DNA from: Thermodesulfovibrionales bacterium
Lineage (GTDB): Bacteria; Nitrospirota; Thermodesulfovibrionia; Thermodesulfovibrionales; UBA1546
Direction: 5' to 3'
Assembly (NCBI GenBank): GCA_030018605.1
Contig: JASEHP010000012.1
Coordinates: forward strand, 1 to 19,093
Length of the DNA: 19,093 nt
The notes beneath the pieces were generated by a model, which did not search any database, had not been told where the DNA came from, and saw only the letters and a program-made list of their open reading frames with translations. Positions 1-6,932 of this stretch are shown here, piece after piece (position 1 is the stretch's first letter; each line of letters starts with the position of its first letter). The position numbers and the translations under genes are program-made.

Positions 1-135
1 TATGATATTAAAAAATAATTTGCTATTTCTGGACACCGTTTTTTGTAATTATGCCCACTTTTACAACGGTAGTTTAATATTGCCGAAAGACAATCTCAGC
101 CTCCTTATACATAATACATAAATAAAGGGGGGAGA

Positions 136-165
136 GGGGCTTCCGGGGGGACGGAAGCCCCTTTT
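136..165 (-). terminator. GC-rich hairpin after ftsZ, probable operon-end terminator
   Basis: A perfect 10-bp stem (ggggcttccg at 136-145 with cggaagcccc at 152-161) encloses a 6-base loop, 16 bases beyond the ftsZ stop codon. In the ftsZ direction the stem is followed by TCT, a run of C and TTTATTT, a poor U-tract. On the + strand it is followed directly by TTTT, so it could act in both directions. Its place at the end of a long co-directional operon supports a terminator role. Bases 1-135 hold no gene I can support. Confidence 0.6.
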
Positions 166-177
166 GGGGGGAAACAA

Positions 178-1356
178 CTATATTACTTTTTGAACTGTTT
201 TCCTCATAAATGCAGGCACATCAAGCGGATCCTCATAAGGCATAAGCGCCGGTATGTCCTGCTCACATCGTGCAGGCAGAGGTAATGCCGAATAATCAGG
301 CTTAAGGCTCTTTGCAAGAATCCTGTCTGATCCCTTAAAATTTGAGAGTTCTTTTACCGGATTCCACTTTTTAACATGAGGAAGTTCTACCTTCTCTTTC
401 CTTTCCTCAAAACCTGTTGCAATCACAGTTACCCTGACCTCATCCTCAATGTCTGGATTAATCACGGCTCCGAATATTATATTCGCCTCATTATCCGCAA
501 GGTCATAGATAAACGCCGCTGCCTCCTGAACCGAACTCTGGGAGAGATTAAGTCCTCCTGTGATATTCAGGATAATTCCCTTCGCTCCTTCAGCTGAAGA
601 ATCTTCAAGCAGAGGGTTTGAGATAGCCTTTCTTGCTGCTTCAAGCGCTCCTCCGTCTCCTCTTCCAAGACCTATCCCCATTACAGCCCTTCCTGCGTCT
701 GCCATTACAGCCTTCACATCGGCAAAATCAAGGTTTATAAGTCCCGGAATTAATATTAAATCCGATATTCCCTGAACAGCCTGCCTGAGGACATCATTCG
801 TCACAGCAAATGACTTTAGCATGGGCGTGCCTTTTTCAACGACAAGCCCTATCCTGTCATTTGGAACAACTATAAGGGCGTCAACACAGCCCTGAAGCTC
901 TTTCATGCCTATATCAGCGTTTATTGCCCTTTTCCTTCCTTCATAGAAAAATGGTTTTGTGACAATGGCAACTGTCAGGGCGCCTAATTCTCTTGCAACG
1001 CTTGCGACAACAGGTGAAGCGCCTGTGCCTGTTCCTCCGCCCATCCCAGCTGTTATAAATACCATGTCAGCGCCTCTGATAGATTCTGCAACAGCCTCTC
1101 TGTCTTCAAGAGCTGCCTCCCGTCCTATCTCAGGATTTGAGCCTGCTCCAAGACCCTTTGTAATGTCCATGCCTATCTGCACCTTCGCAGTGGCAAGCGA
1201 AGTCTCAAGTATCTGGCTGTCGGTATTAACTGCTATGAATTCAACTCCGTGGAGATTAGAGGCTATCATGTTATTCACGGCATTGCCGCCCGCGCCTCCG
1301 ACTCCTATGACCTTGATATTTGCTCCCTGCCCTCTCACTTCTTCAATTTCAAACAT
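178..1356 (-). CDS. ftsZ: Cell division GTPase FtsZ
   Basis: FtsZ is the tubulin-like GTPase that polymerises into the Z-ring at midcell. The 392-residue protein is complete. Its N-terminal nucleotide-binding half starts with IKVIGVGGAGGNAVNNM (about 14-30), and the tubulin signature GGGTGTG is at 106-112. The catalytic T7 loop NLDFAD is at 208-213, with both aspartates that complete the active site of the next subunit. A core C-terminal domain follows to about 320, then a variable linker (about 321-375) and the conserved tail DPLDVPAFMR (376-385), which binds FtsA and other membrane tethers. The ATG is preceded by a strong AGGAGG. It is the last gene of the cluster, separated from ftsA by 145 bases that contain an inverted octamer repeat. 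The protein itself shows nothing unusual. Confidence 0.98.
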   Translation of the reverse strand: MFEIEEVRGQGANIKVIGVGGAGGNAVNNMIASNLHGVEFIAVNTDSQILETSLATAKVQIGMDITKGLGAGSNPEIGREAALEDREAVAESIRGADMVFITAGMGGGTGTGASPVVASVARELGALTVAIVTKPFFYEGRKRAINADIGMKELQGCVDALIVVPNDRIGLVVEKGTPMLKSFAVTNDVLRQAVQGISDLILIPGLINLDFADVKAVMADAGRAVMGIGLGRGDGGALEAARKAISNPLLEDSSAEGAKGIILNITGGLNLSQSSVQEAAAFIYDLADNEANIIFGAVINPDIEDEVRVTVIATGFEERKEKVELPHVKKWNPVKELSNFKGSDRILAKSLKPDYSALPLPARCEQDIPALMPYEDPLDVPAFMRKTVQKVI

Positions 1357-1362
1357 AAAATA

Positions 1363-1368
1363 CCTCCT
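1363..1368 (-). promoter_or_regulatory. Strong Shine-Dalgarno of ftsZ
   Basis: On the minus strand AGGAGG lies 6 bases before the ftsZ ATG. It is one of the strongest ribosome-binding sites in the operon, consistent with the high FtsZ level cells need. It lies just downstream of the inverted octamer repeat in the ftsA-ftsZ gap. Confidence 0.8.
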
Positions 1369-1374
1369 TTTTTA

Positions 1375-1454
1375 GTATCAAAGCATCAGAGTATCATAGT
1401 GTCAGAGAAACAAATATTTCGCTTTGAATCTTTGACACTTTGATCCTTTGACGC
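1375..1454. repeat. Two-armed octamer repeat in the ftsA-ftsZ gap
   Basis: The left arm (1375-1406) is four octamers: gtatcaaa, gcatcaga, gtatcata, gtgtcaga. The right arm (1423-1454) is four octamers of the inverted unit: tttgaatc, tttgacac, tttgatcc, tttgacgc. The centre is 16 bases. By hand pairing, about 23 of 32 arm positions are Watson-Crick and 3 are G-T, so a long imperfect hairpin is possible in the mRNA between ftsA and ftsZ. No U-tract follows in the ftsZ direction, so I do not call it a terminator. The same octamer family recurs at 15968-16034. Confidence 0.85.
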
Positions 1455-1489
1455 TTTTTTTTGTTTTTTCATACCCTTTGCCTCATTGA

Positions 1490-1507
1490 TCCCGAAAGCG
1501 TTCAGGA
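1490..1507. repeat. Palindromic element copy 1, supplies the ftsA stop codon
   Basis: Inverted repeat tcccgaa-agcg-ttcagga with one mismatch. It spans the end of ftsA: the TGA stop is formed inside the right arm. It is a near copy of the palindrome at 1600-1617, 110 bases upstream in ftsA. Confidence 0.75.
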
Positions 1508-2800
1508 CTTGCCTCTCAACTCATTCCCATTAACACCAAACAGATTCCTTACCCATTCTTTCATCCTGTCAAATATCCCGTTGACCATATCTCCATTAAT
1601 CCCGAAAGCGTTCGGGACAGTCTCTCCATCTGTGCTGTGAAGAATAAGGCCTACCCCTGTTGAATACATCGGATTATTCACATTGCTTTGAAAAAGAGGC
1701 GAGTTTGAAGCGCAGCTTGACTCTATTCCTTCGGGCATTCCGATTCTCACCGAGAGTCCCATATTTGCCTCCATCAGCCTGTCAAGCCCTGCAAGCAGCG
1801 ATGCGCCTCCTGTCAGCACAACACAGGACAATCCCGGCTCAAGTCCGGAACTGCTCTCAATCTCACGCTTTATAAGTTCGGTAAGTTCCTCGCACCTGGG
1901 CTGTATAATCTCTGCAATGTACCGCCTCTGTATCTTTCTCACTTGTTTGTCCGCCCCAGCAACGTCCATCTCCTCTGCCTCGTCAGCTACACTCGTAATT
2001 GCACAGCCGTATTTTTTCTTTATCCTCTCTGCCTCCTGCACAGGGATTCTCAATCCAATGCCGATATCATTCGTAAAATGATTGCCGCCAAGCGCAAGAA
2101 CCGCTGTGTGCCTGAGGCTTCCGTCTTTATATATTGCAATGTCCGTTGTCCCGCCACCTATGTCAACAAGAGCTGCGCCGCGGTCTTTCTCGTCTTCGGT
2201 GAGCGCTGCTGCGGCCGAGGCGATAGGCTCAAGCACAATATCAATGACCTCAACGCCTGCCCTCTCGCAGCATTTAAGAAGATTCTGCACAGACGACACA
2301 GCGCCTGTAACAATATGAACCTTCACCTCAAGCCTGACCCCTGCCATGCCTACAGGGTCTTTTATCCCGTCCTGTCCGTCAAGTATGAATTCAGTAGGGA
2401 TTACATGAAGAACCTCTCTGTCAAGCGGCACATAAACCACGCTTGCAGAATCAATGGCACGCTCAACATCCTGAGGCTTTACCTCTTTCCCTTTTATGCC
2501 GACTGCTCCATAGCTTTCAAAGCCCTTTATATGCCCTCCTGCAATCCCGACATAAACAGACCTTATCTCAATGCCTGCCATTGCTTCGGCGTCTTTTATC
2601 GCTTTCTTTATTGAATCAACAGTGGACTCCATGTTTATCACAACGCCCTTTCTCAAACCTGTTGACGGAGCAGAACCTATCGCTATGATGTCTGTCTTGC
2701 CGGTGCTCACCTCAGCCGCAACAGCGCATATTTTTGTCGTGCCGACATCAAGCCCCACGACAATATTTCCTTTTCGTCCAAGCGGATCTCTTATTCTCAT
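1502..2800 (-). CDS. ftsA: Cell division protein FtsA
   Basis: FtsA is the actin-like ATPase that anchors FtsZ filaments to the inner membrane and recruits late division proteins. The 432-residue protein shows the phosphate-1 motif GLDVGTTKICAVA (about 16-28) and the FtsA-specific 1C domain starting near VGIAGGHIKGF (84-94). Phosphate-2 is LVDIGGGTTDIAIY (211-224), and the adenosine motif VVLTGGASLLAGL is at 327-339. The C-terminal amphipathic helix IFDRMKEWVRNLF (409-421) is the expected membrane-targeting sequence. A palindromic repeat encodes residues 395-401 in the linker before this helix, and a second copy provides the stop. The start overlaps the ftsQ stop as ATGA, with GAGGT upstream, so translation is probably coupled. 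Confidence 0.97.
   Translation of the reverse strand: MRIRDPLGRKGNIVVGLDVGTTKICAVAAEVSTGKTDIIAIGSAPSTGLRKGVVINMESTVDSIKKAIKDAEAMAGIEIRSVYVGIAGGHIKGFESYGAVGIKGKEVKPQDVERAIDSASVVYVPLDREVLHVIPTEFILDGQDGIKDPVGMAGVRLEVKVHIVTGAVSSVQNLLKCCERAGVEVIDIVLEPIASAAAALTEDEKDRGAALVDIGGGTTDIAIYKDGSLRHTAVLALGGNHFTNDIGIGLRIPVQEAERIKKKYGCAITSVADEAEEMDVAGADKQVRKIQRRYIAEIIQPRCEELTELIKREIESSSGLEPGLSCVVLTGGASLLAGLDRLMEANMGLSVRIGMPEGIESSCASNSPLFQSNVNNPMYSTGVGLILHSTDGETVPNAFGINGDMVNGIFDRMKEWVRNLFGVNGNELRGKS
1600..1617. repeat. Palindromic element copy 2 inside ftsA
   Basis: Perfect 7-bp inverted repeat tcccgaa-agcg-ttcggga, in frame, encoding FtsA residues 395-401 (VPNAFGI) in the flexible linker before the membrane-targeting helix. 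It shares ATYRATCCCGAAAGCGTTC and GGAC with the copy at 1490-1507. Confidence 0.8.
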
Positions 2801-3597
2801 CTCATGACCTCGTTTATCGGTTTAACTATGACCTTGTTTGCAAATCTGAGATCAATATAATCAACAGGGATGCCTCTTCGCATTATCTCATCTTCAAGCT
2901 CAAGCAGTCTCTGAAGTTTTTCCTCGTATTCTCCATGCCCGACTTTCACAAGCGTGCCGTCAACCTGCATAGAAATATCTTCCGGGCCTGAGCCGTGCGG
3001 TATTATGACTTCTATGCGATCCTTTGCCGCAGTAAAGCCTTTGTCTTTCATTGTTTTCACAAGATTCAATACTTCGGGGAAAACGCCTGCGTTTTTGAAC
3101 GGATCGCCTGAGATTATCGGCAAAAATGGAATGGCTTCTCCCTTTAACTCTTCAATCATATTCCCTTTATCATCTACAAAAAATGTGCGGCCGTTCATCT
3201 CAAGAAGCGCATAGGGCATTGACTCCTCAATCCTGACTGTAAACCTGTGAGGAAAATCCTTTCTGAAACTGACCGTCTTTATCCATGGAGATTTCAAAAG
3301 TTTTCTCTCAAGCTCTTTTGGTGATAATGCGAGAAGCCCTTCGTTGCCGTTAATCCCCATTATTGTCTTCAGTTCGCTCTCGGAGATATGCTTGTTGCCT
3401 GAAAACACGATTTCCTTTACCGGAAACAGCGTCCTGCGCGCAGTATCAACGGCATATTTAGCGCCCCAGTATGCGCCTGTTATAAGCAAAACCAGCGCAA
3501 ACAACTTGAGAAGACAGCGCCGTTTTTTAATTCTTGGCGCCGCTCCTCGGTTGCGAGTCGCAACGACCTGCTTATTTATCCTTCTGTTATTACTCAT
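2797..3597 (-). CDS. ftsQ: Cell division protein FtsQ (DivIB family)
   Basis: FtsQ is a bitopic inner-membrane scaffold that links early and late divisome proteins through FtsL and FtsB. The 266-residue protein has a basic cytoplasmic tail (1-27) and one membrane segment (about 29-50, LLKLFALVLLITGAYWGAKY). A POTRA domain follows (about 59-127, from VKEIVFSGNKHISESEL to HRFTVRIEESMPYAL), then the FtsQ beta domain with FFVDDKGNMIEEL (139-151). It ends in the typical YIDLRFANKVIVKP. Length and order fit the family. The cytoplasmic tail carries a palindromic insertion (residues 12-16). Its ATG overlaps the ddl stop by 4 bases and its stop overlaps the ftsA start by 4. Confidence 0.95.
   Translation of the reverse strand: MSNNRRINKQVVATRNRGAAPRIKKRRCLLKLFALVLLITGAYWGAKYAVDTARRTLFPVKEIVFSGNKHISESELKTIMGINGNEGLLALSPKELERKLLKSPWIKTVSFRKDFPHRFTVRIEESMPYALLEMNGRTFFVDDKGNMIEELKGEAIPFLPIISGDPFKNAGVFPEVLNLVKTMKDKGFTAAKDRIEVIIPHGSGPEDISMQVDGTLVKVGHGEYEEKLQRLLELEDEIMRRGIPVDYIDLRFANKVIVKPINEVMR
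3550..3564. repeat. Perfect palindrome in the FtsQ cytoplasmic tail
   Basis: gttgcga-g-tcgcaac is a perfect 7-bp inverted repeat with a one-base loop. On the minus strand it is followed by CCGAGGAG. The GCGACTCGC plus CCGAGGAG core also occurs, in the opposite orientation, in the murE direct repeats at 15677-15746, suggesting one repeat family. It encodes residues in the variable tail (VATRN), where insertion should be harmless. Confidence 0.6.
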
Positions 3598-4565
3598 CTA
3601 TGCCTTCTCTGTTGCCTTTCTATTGCGTCTTTAAGAATCTCCTCCACAAGCGCAGAGAAATTAAGCCCCGCTTCCTTTGCAATCTTTGGCAGCAGACTCG
3701 TTTCTGTCATGCCCGGTATTGTGTTAACCTCAAGCACATAGGGATTTCCGTCTCTATCAATCCTCAAATCAGCCCTTGTCGCTCCTGAACAGCCGAGCGC
3801 CTTGTTCGCTGAAAGCGTAATATCTCTTGCCTTCATATACACTGCTTCCTCTATTTTAGGAGGGAGTATATATTCAGTTAAACCTGCCGTGTATTTTGCC
3901 TCGTAGCTATAAAATTCAAGCGATGTCTTTACCTCAACGCCTCCGAGCACCCTGTTATTGAGGATTCCTATATGGACTTCCTTGCCCTCTATGTATTTTT
4001 CTATGATTATCTCATTGCCGTATGAAAAACCATTCTTGAGAGCGCTTTCAATCTGTCCTTTATCTCTCACTATGCTCACCCCGACGCTTGACCCTTCACT
4101 TGCAGGTTTGACAACCCACGGCATGCCGAAGTCAATCTTAAGTTCGGAGTTCGGAGTTCGGAGTTCGGAGTTCTTCCTAAAACGCTCAACGCTCAACGCT
4201 GAACGCTCAACGACTCTAAAGGGCGGCACAGGAATTTTGTGATAAAGGAATATCTTCTTTGATGCTGACTTGTTCATTGCAATTGCCGAAGAAATGACAT
4301 CAGACCCTGTGTAAGGTATTCCCATTACCTCAAGAAGCCCCTGAATAGAGCCGTCTTCTCCCCATCCTCCGTGAAGAACAAGAAATGCTATATCAATCTT
4401 CTCCTTTTTCAACACCTCGCATATGTTTGAAGCCGCATCTATCTCAACAGCGTTATACCCGAGTTTTTTCAGAGCATTAAAAACCGCGCTCCCGCTTCTA
4501 AGCGAAACCTCTCTTTCGCTGGATACGCCGCCCATCAAAACGCCTATTTTCTTATCTGTTAACAT
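3594..4565 (-). CDS. ddl: D-alanine--D-alanine ligase
   Basis: Ddl joins two D-alanines in an ATP-dependent reaction, giving the dipeptide that MurF adds to the stem. The 323-residue ATP-grasp protein shows the N-terminal motif MGGVSSEREVSLRSG (11-25) and LHGGWGEDGSIQGLLEVMGIPYTG (64-87). The ATP-binding stretch VVKPASEGSSVGVS is at 151-164, and the C-terminal metal and substrate segment DLRIDRDGNPYVLEVNTIPGMT runs from 266 to 287. Residues about 117-142 replace the usual short loop before the central domain and are encoded by two heptamer arrays. Catalytic motifs on both sides are intact. The start overlaps the murB end by 14 bases. The ATG has GGGGAG only 2 bases upstream, which is close, but MLTDKKIGVLMGG fits the family N-terminus. 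Confidence 0.97.
   Translation of the reverse strand: MLTDKKIGVLMGGVSSEREVSLRSGSAVFNALKKLGYNAVEIDAASNICEVLKKEKIDIAFLVLHGGWGEDGSIQGLLEVMGIPYTGSDVISSAIAMNKSASKKIFLYHKIPVPPFRVVERSALSVERFRKNSELRTPNSELKIDFGMPWVVKPASEGSSVGVSIVRDKGQIESALKNGFSYGNEIIIEKYIEGKEVHIGILNNRVLGGVEVKTSLEFYSYEAKYTAGLTEYILPPKIEEAVYMKARDITLSANKALGCSGATRADLRIDRDGNPYVLEVNTIPGMTETSLLPKIAKEAGLNFSALVEEILKDAIERQQRRHR
4141..4215. repeat. Two-armed heptamer repeat inserted in ddl
   Basis: The left arm (4141-4175) is five heptamers: agttcgg four times, then agttctt. The centre is cctaa (4176-4180). The right arm (4181-4215) is five heptamers: aacgctc, aacgctc, aacgctg, aacgctc, aacgact. The total is exactly 75 bases, in frame, encoding residues about 117-142. 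The arms have different units and pair poorly. The aacgctg unit is the same heptamer, as reverse complement, as the agcgttc array in murD (10189-10209). Confidence 0.9.
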
Positions 4566-5508
4566 CTCTCCCCATAATCCTTATCTCGGGTTCAAGCGCT
4601 GTGCCAAAAACTTTCATAACCTTTTTTTTTACCTCATCCATAAGCTTCAGAAAATCTGATGCTGACGCCCCGCCTTTATTGATAAAAAAGTTAGCATGCA
4701 CTCTGCTTACTTCCACGTCTCCGATCCGCATCCCCTTGCAGCCGGCTTCATCTATCAGCCTTCCGGCAGATGCGCCCTCAGGATTTTTGAATACGCACCC
4801 TGCCGACATCTCCGACAGCGGCTGCGTTTCGCGTTTCCGCTTAAGAAAAGAATTTATCCTTTTTGCTACGTCTTCTTTAACATCCTTTCTCAGCCTCATA
4901 TTTGCGCTCAGGATAACAGTATCTTCAGGCAGCTTTGACGCCCTGTATTCGAGCCCGAGTTCAGAGGCGCTCATTTCGTATATCCCCTTATCAGAGTGCA
5001 TCAATCTTACAGAGACAAGCGCATTTTTTATTGAATAGCCGAATGCCCCTGCATTCCCTGCAATTGCGCCTCCGACAGAACCTGGTATGCCGACAAGACC
5101 TTCGATGCCGGAGTATCCATTTTCTTTTGAAAAACTCATAAGCTTCTGAAGCGAGGTTCCTGACTCGGCAAAAAACATGACCATATCTTTTTCTTCTTTT
5201 GCAATATCATTGCGCCTGAAATTCTTTAACGAGATAACAACTCCGTAAATTCCTCCGTCTTTTACAAGGATGTTAGTGCCTCCTCCGGTAATTACAAAAG
5301 GGATGCGTTCTTCATTCAGCGCCGCAAGAGTGTTTTCCAGAGACACCGTGTCCTGCGGGCATGCAAAGACATCTGCCGGGCCGCCTATTTGAAGATATGT
5401 ATGCGCCTTCATAGACTCCTTGAACTTCACCTCACCACGAGTTTCTCGGGGAGAAATCATCTTCTGCCACAGACGTTCATCTACTATGTATTGCTTCTTA
5501 CTTGCCAT
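4552..5508 (-). CDS. murB: UDP-N-acetylenolpyruvoylglucosamine reductase
   Basis: MurB reduces UDP-GlcNAc-enolpyruvate to UDP-MurNAc with NADPH and bound FAD, the second committed cytoplasmic step. The 318-residue protein shows HTYLQIGGPADVF (36-48), the FAD-binding GGGTNILVKDGGIYGVVI (75-92) and GLVGIPGSVGGAIAGNAGAFG (137-157). EYRASKLP is at 187-194. The C-terminal substrate domain has SAGCVFKNPEGASAGRLIDEAG (235-256) and VSRVHANFFINKGGASASDF (267-286). The length suits the shorter type II MurB proteins. It overlaps the murC end by 11 bases and ddl by 14, giving a tight murC-murB-ddl block. Confidence 0.97.
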   Translation of the reverse strand: MASKKQYIVDERLWQKMISPRETRGEVKFKESMKAHTYLQIGGPADVFACPQDTVSLENTLAALNEERIPFVITGGGTNILVKDGGIYGVVISLKNFRRNDIAKEEKDMVMFFAESGTSLQKLMSFSKENGYSGIEGLVGIPGSVGGAIAGNAGAFGYSIKNALVSVRLMHSDKGIYEMSASELGLEYRASKLPEDTVILSANMRLRKDVKEDVAKRINSFLKRKRETQPLSEMSAGCVFKNPEGASAGRLIDEAGCKGMRIGDVEVSRVHANFFINKGGASASDFLKLMDEVKKKVMKVFGTALEPEIRIMGRDVNR

Positions 5509-6898
5509 CTAACCTGACCTTTATTCTTTTTAATATCTCCTCACCGAGTTTCCAGACATCTCCTGCACCGAGCGTAAAAACGACGTCTCCGCTTCTTAAC
5601 CGCGCAAGAAGGTTATCCGCAAGTTTTTCCCTGTCGGGAAAATAAGCGGCATCCTTATGCCCTGTCTTTTTGATGCGGTCAAGCAGCACATTGGAATCAA
5701 TGCCATTTATAGGCTTCTCACCTGCAGAATATATATCCATCAAACAAAGGATGTCAGCTTCAGAAAAACAGGGTGTAAACTCATCCATAAGGTCTTTTGT
5801 TCTTGTATATCTGTGAGGCTGGAATATAACAAACAATCTCCCTGCGACCTGCCGGGTAAGAAGCCCATCCTTTGCCGCATTCAGAGTCGCTTTTATTTCG
5901 GTAGGATGATGTCCATAGTCATCAAAAACCTTTATCCCGTTTTCCTCTCCTTTTAATTCAAACCTTCTCTGTATCCCGCTGAATTTTTTCAGGGCCTCTT
6001 TTATTACGCCAGTCTCTATCTTCAACTCCCGCGCGACAATTATTGCCGCGAGACTGTTGAGGATGTTGTGAACGCCGGGCACAGGCAGGCTGAAATTGCC
6101 AAGCTTTTCCCCTTTATAGACAACATCAAAACTCACTGTCATAAACCCTTTTTTTACATCAGCGGCATATACATCAGCGTCGGGCGAGAGTCCGTATGTG
6201 ATATATCTCCCGTGCACGTCAGGCAGCAGGCTGCGGAGTTCCTCATTTCCAATGCATATTATTGACACTCCATAAAACGGAACCTTATTTATGAATGACA
6301 GAAAAGCGTCTCTCAATGAATCCATTGTCTTAAAGAAATCCATGTGTTCCCTGTCTATATTCGTTACAACTGCGATCGTCGGAGAAAGCCTGAGGAATGA
6401 ACCATCGCTCTCATCAGCCTCCGCCACAAGAAAATCTCCCTGTCCCAGTCTTGCGTTGCTTCCGGTAGCCCTGAGCTTTCCCCCTATGACAACCGTTGGA
6501 TCGAGGCCGCTGCTTGCGATCACTGTTGCGATTAACGAAGTCGTTGTTGTCTTGCCGTGCGCGCCCGCAACCAGTATCCCATATTTCAACCTTGCAAGCT
6601 CAGCGAGCATCTCGGCTCTCGGAATTACAGGGATTGATTTTCTTTTGGCCTCAATAACTTCAGCATTGTCCTTAGAAACAGCAGAGGATATGACCACAAC
6701 ATGGGCATCATCTACATTTTCAGCCCTGTGCCCGATATATATCTTTACCCCGAGACTGCTAAGCCTGTTTGTAGTCTCTGACTCCTTAACATCCGAGCCC
6801 GTGACTTCGTAGCCGAGGTTATGAAGCACCTCTGCTATGCCGCTCATCCCTATTCCTCCGATGCCTACAAAATGAATTATCCTATATTGCTCAAACAT
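5498..6898 (-). CDS. murC: UDP-N-acetylmuramate--L-alanine ligase
   Basis: MurC adds L-alanine to UDP-MurNAc, the first amino acid of the stem peptide, using ATP. The 466-residue protein has the N-terminal UDP-binding Rossmann motif HFVGIGGIGMSGIAEVL (9-25) and TGSD (33-36). The ATP loop AHGKTTTT is at 113-120, with EADESDGSF (160-168) and TNIDREHMDFF (179-189). The C-terminal Mur ligase domain has DDYGHHPTEIKATL (326-339) and FQPHRYTRTKDL (359-370). AHGKT rather than GTNGKT separates MurC from its paralogues here. No repeat insertion is seen. It starts 34 bases after murG, with an AGAGGGG ribosome-binding region. Confidence 0.97.
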   Translation of the reverse strand: MFEQYRIIHFVGIGGIGMSGIAEVLHNLGYEVTGSDVKESETTNRLSSLGVKIYIGHRAENVDDAHVVVISSAVSKDNAEVIEAKRKSIPVIPRAEMLAELARLKYGILVAGAHGKTTTTSLIATVIASSGLDPTVVIGGKLRATGSNARLGQGDFLVAEADESDGSFLRLSPTIAVVTNIDREHMDFFKTMDSLRDAFLSFINKVPFYGVSIICIGNEELRSLLPDVHGRYITYGLSPDADVYAADVKKGFMTVSFDVVYKGEKLGNFSLPVPGVHNILNSLAAIIVARELKIETGVIKEALKKFSGIQRRFELKGEENGIKVFDDYGHHPTEIKATLNAAKDGLLTRQVAGRLFVIFQPHRYTRTKDLMDEFTPCFSEADILCLMDIYSAGEKPINGIDSNVLLDRIKKTGHKDAAYFPDREKLADNLLARLRSGDVVFTLGAGDVWKLGEEILKRIKVRLDGK

Positions 6899-6932
6899 GC
6901 CTCTTTACCCCTCTAAAATCGCCCTCACCCAT

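Noticed and set aside
1375..1454. Inverted octamers considered as an intrinsic terminator of ftsA.
   Set aside because: The T-run lies on the wrong side for minus-strand transcription; the sequence after the hairpin in that direction is A-rich and leads into the ftsZ ribosome-binding site.
1943..2614. Long + strand open frame of 223 codons opposite ftsA.
   Set aside because: It is the antisense shadow of a well-supported gene, with cysteine-rich unstructured translation and no motif.
5438..5456. Inverted repeat tttctc-ggg-gagaaa near the murB start, possible further palindromic insertion.
   Set aside because: The encoded residues (SPRETRGEVKF) fit the normal MurB N-terminus, so the symmetry is probably chance.
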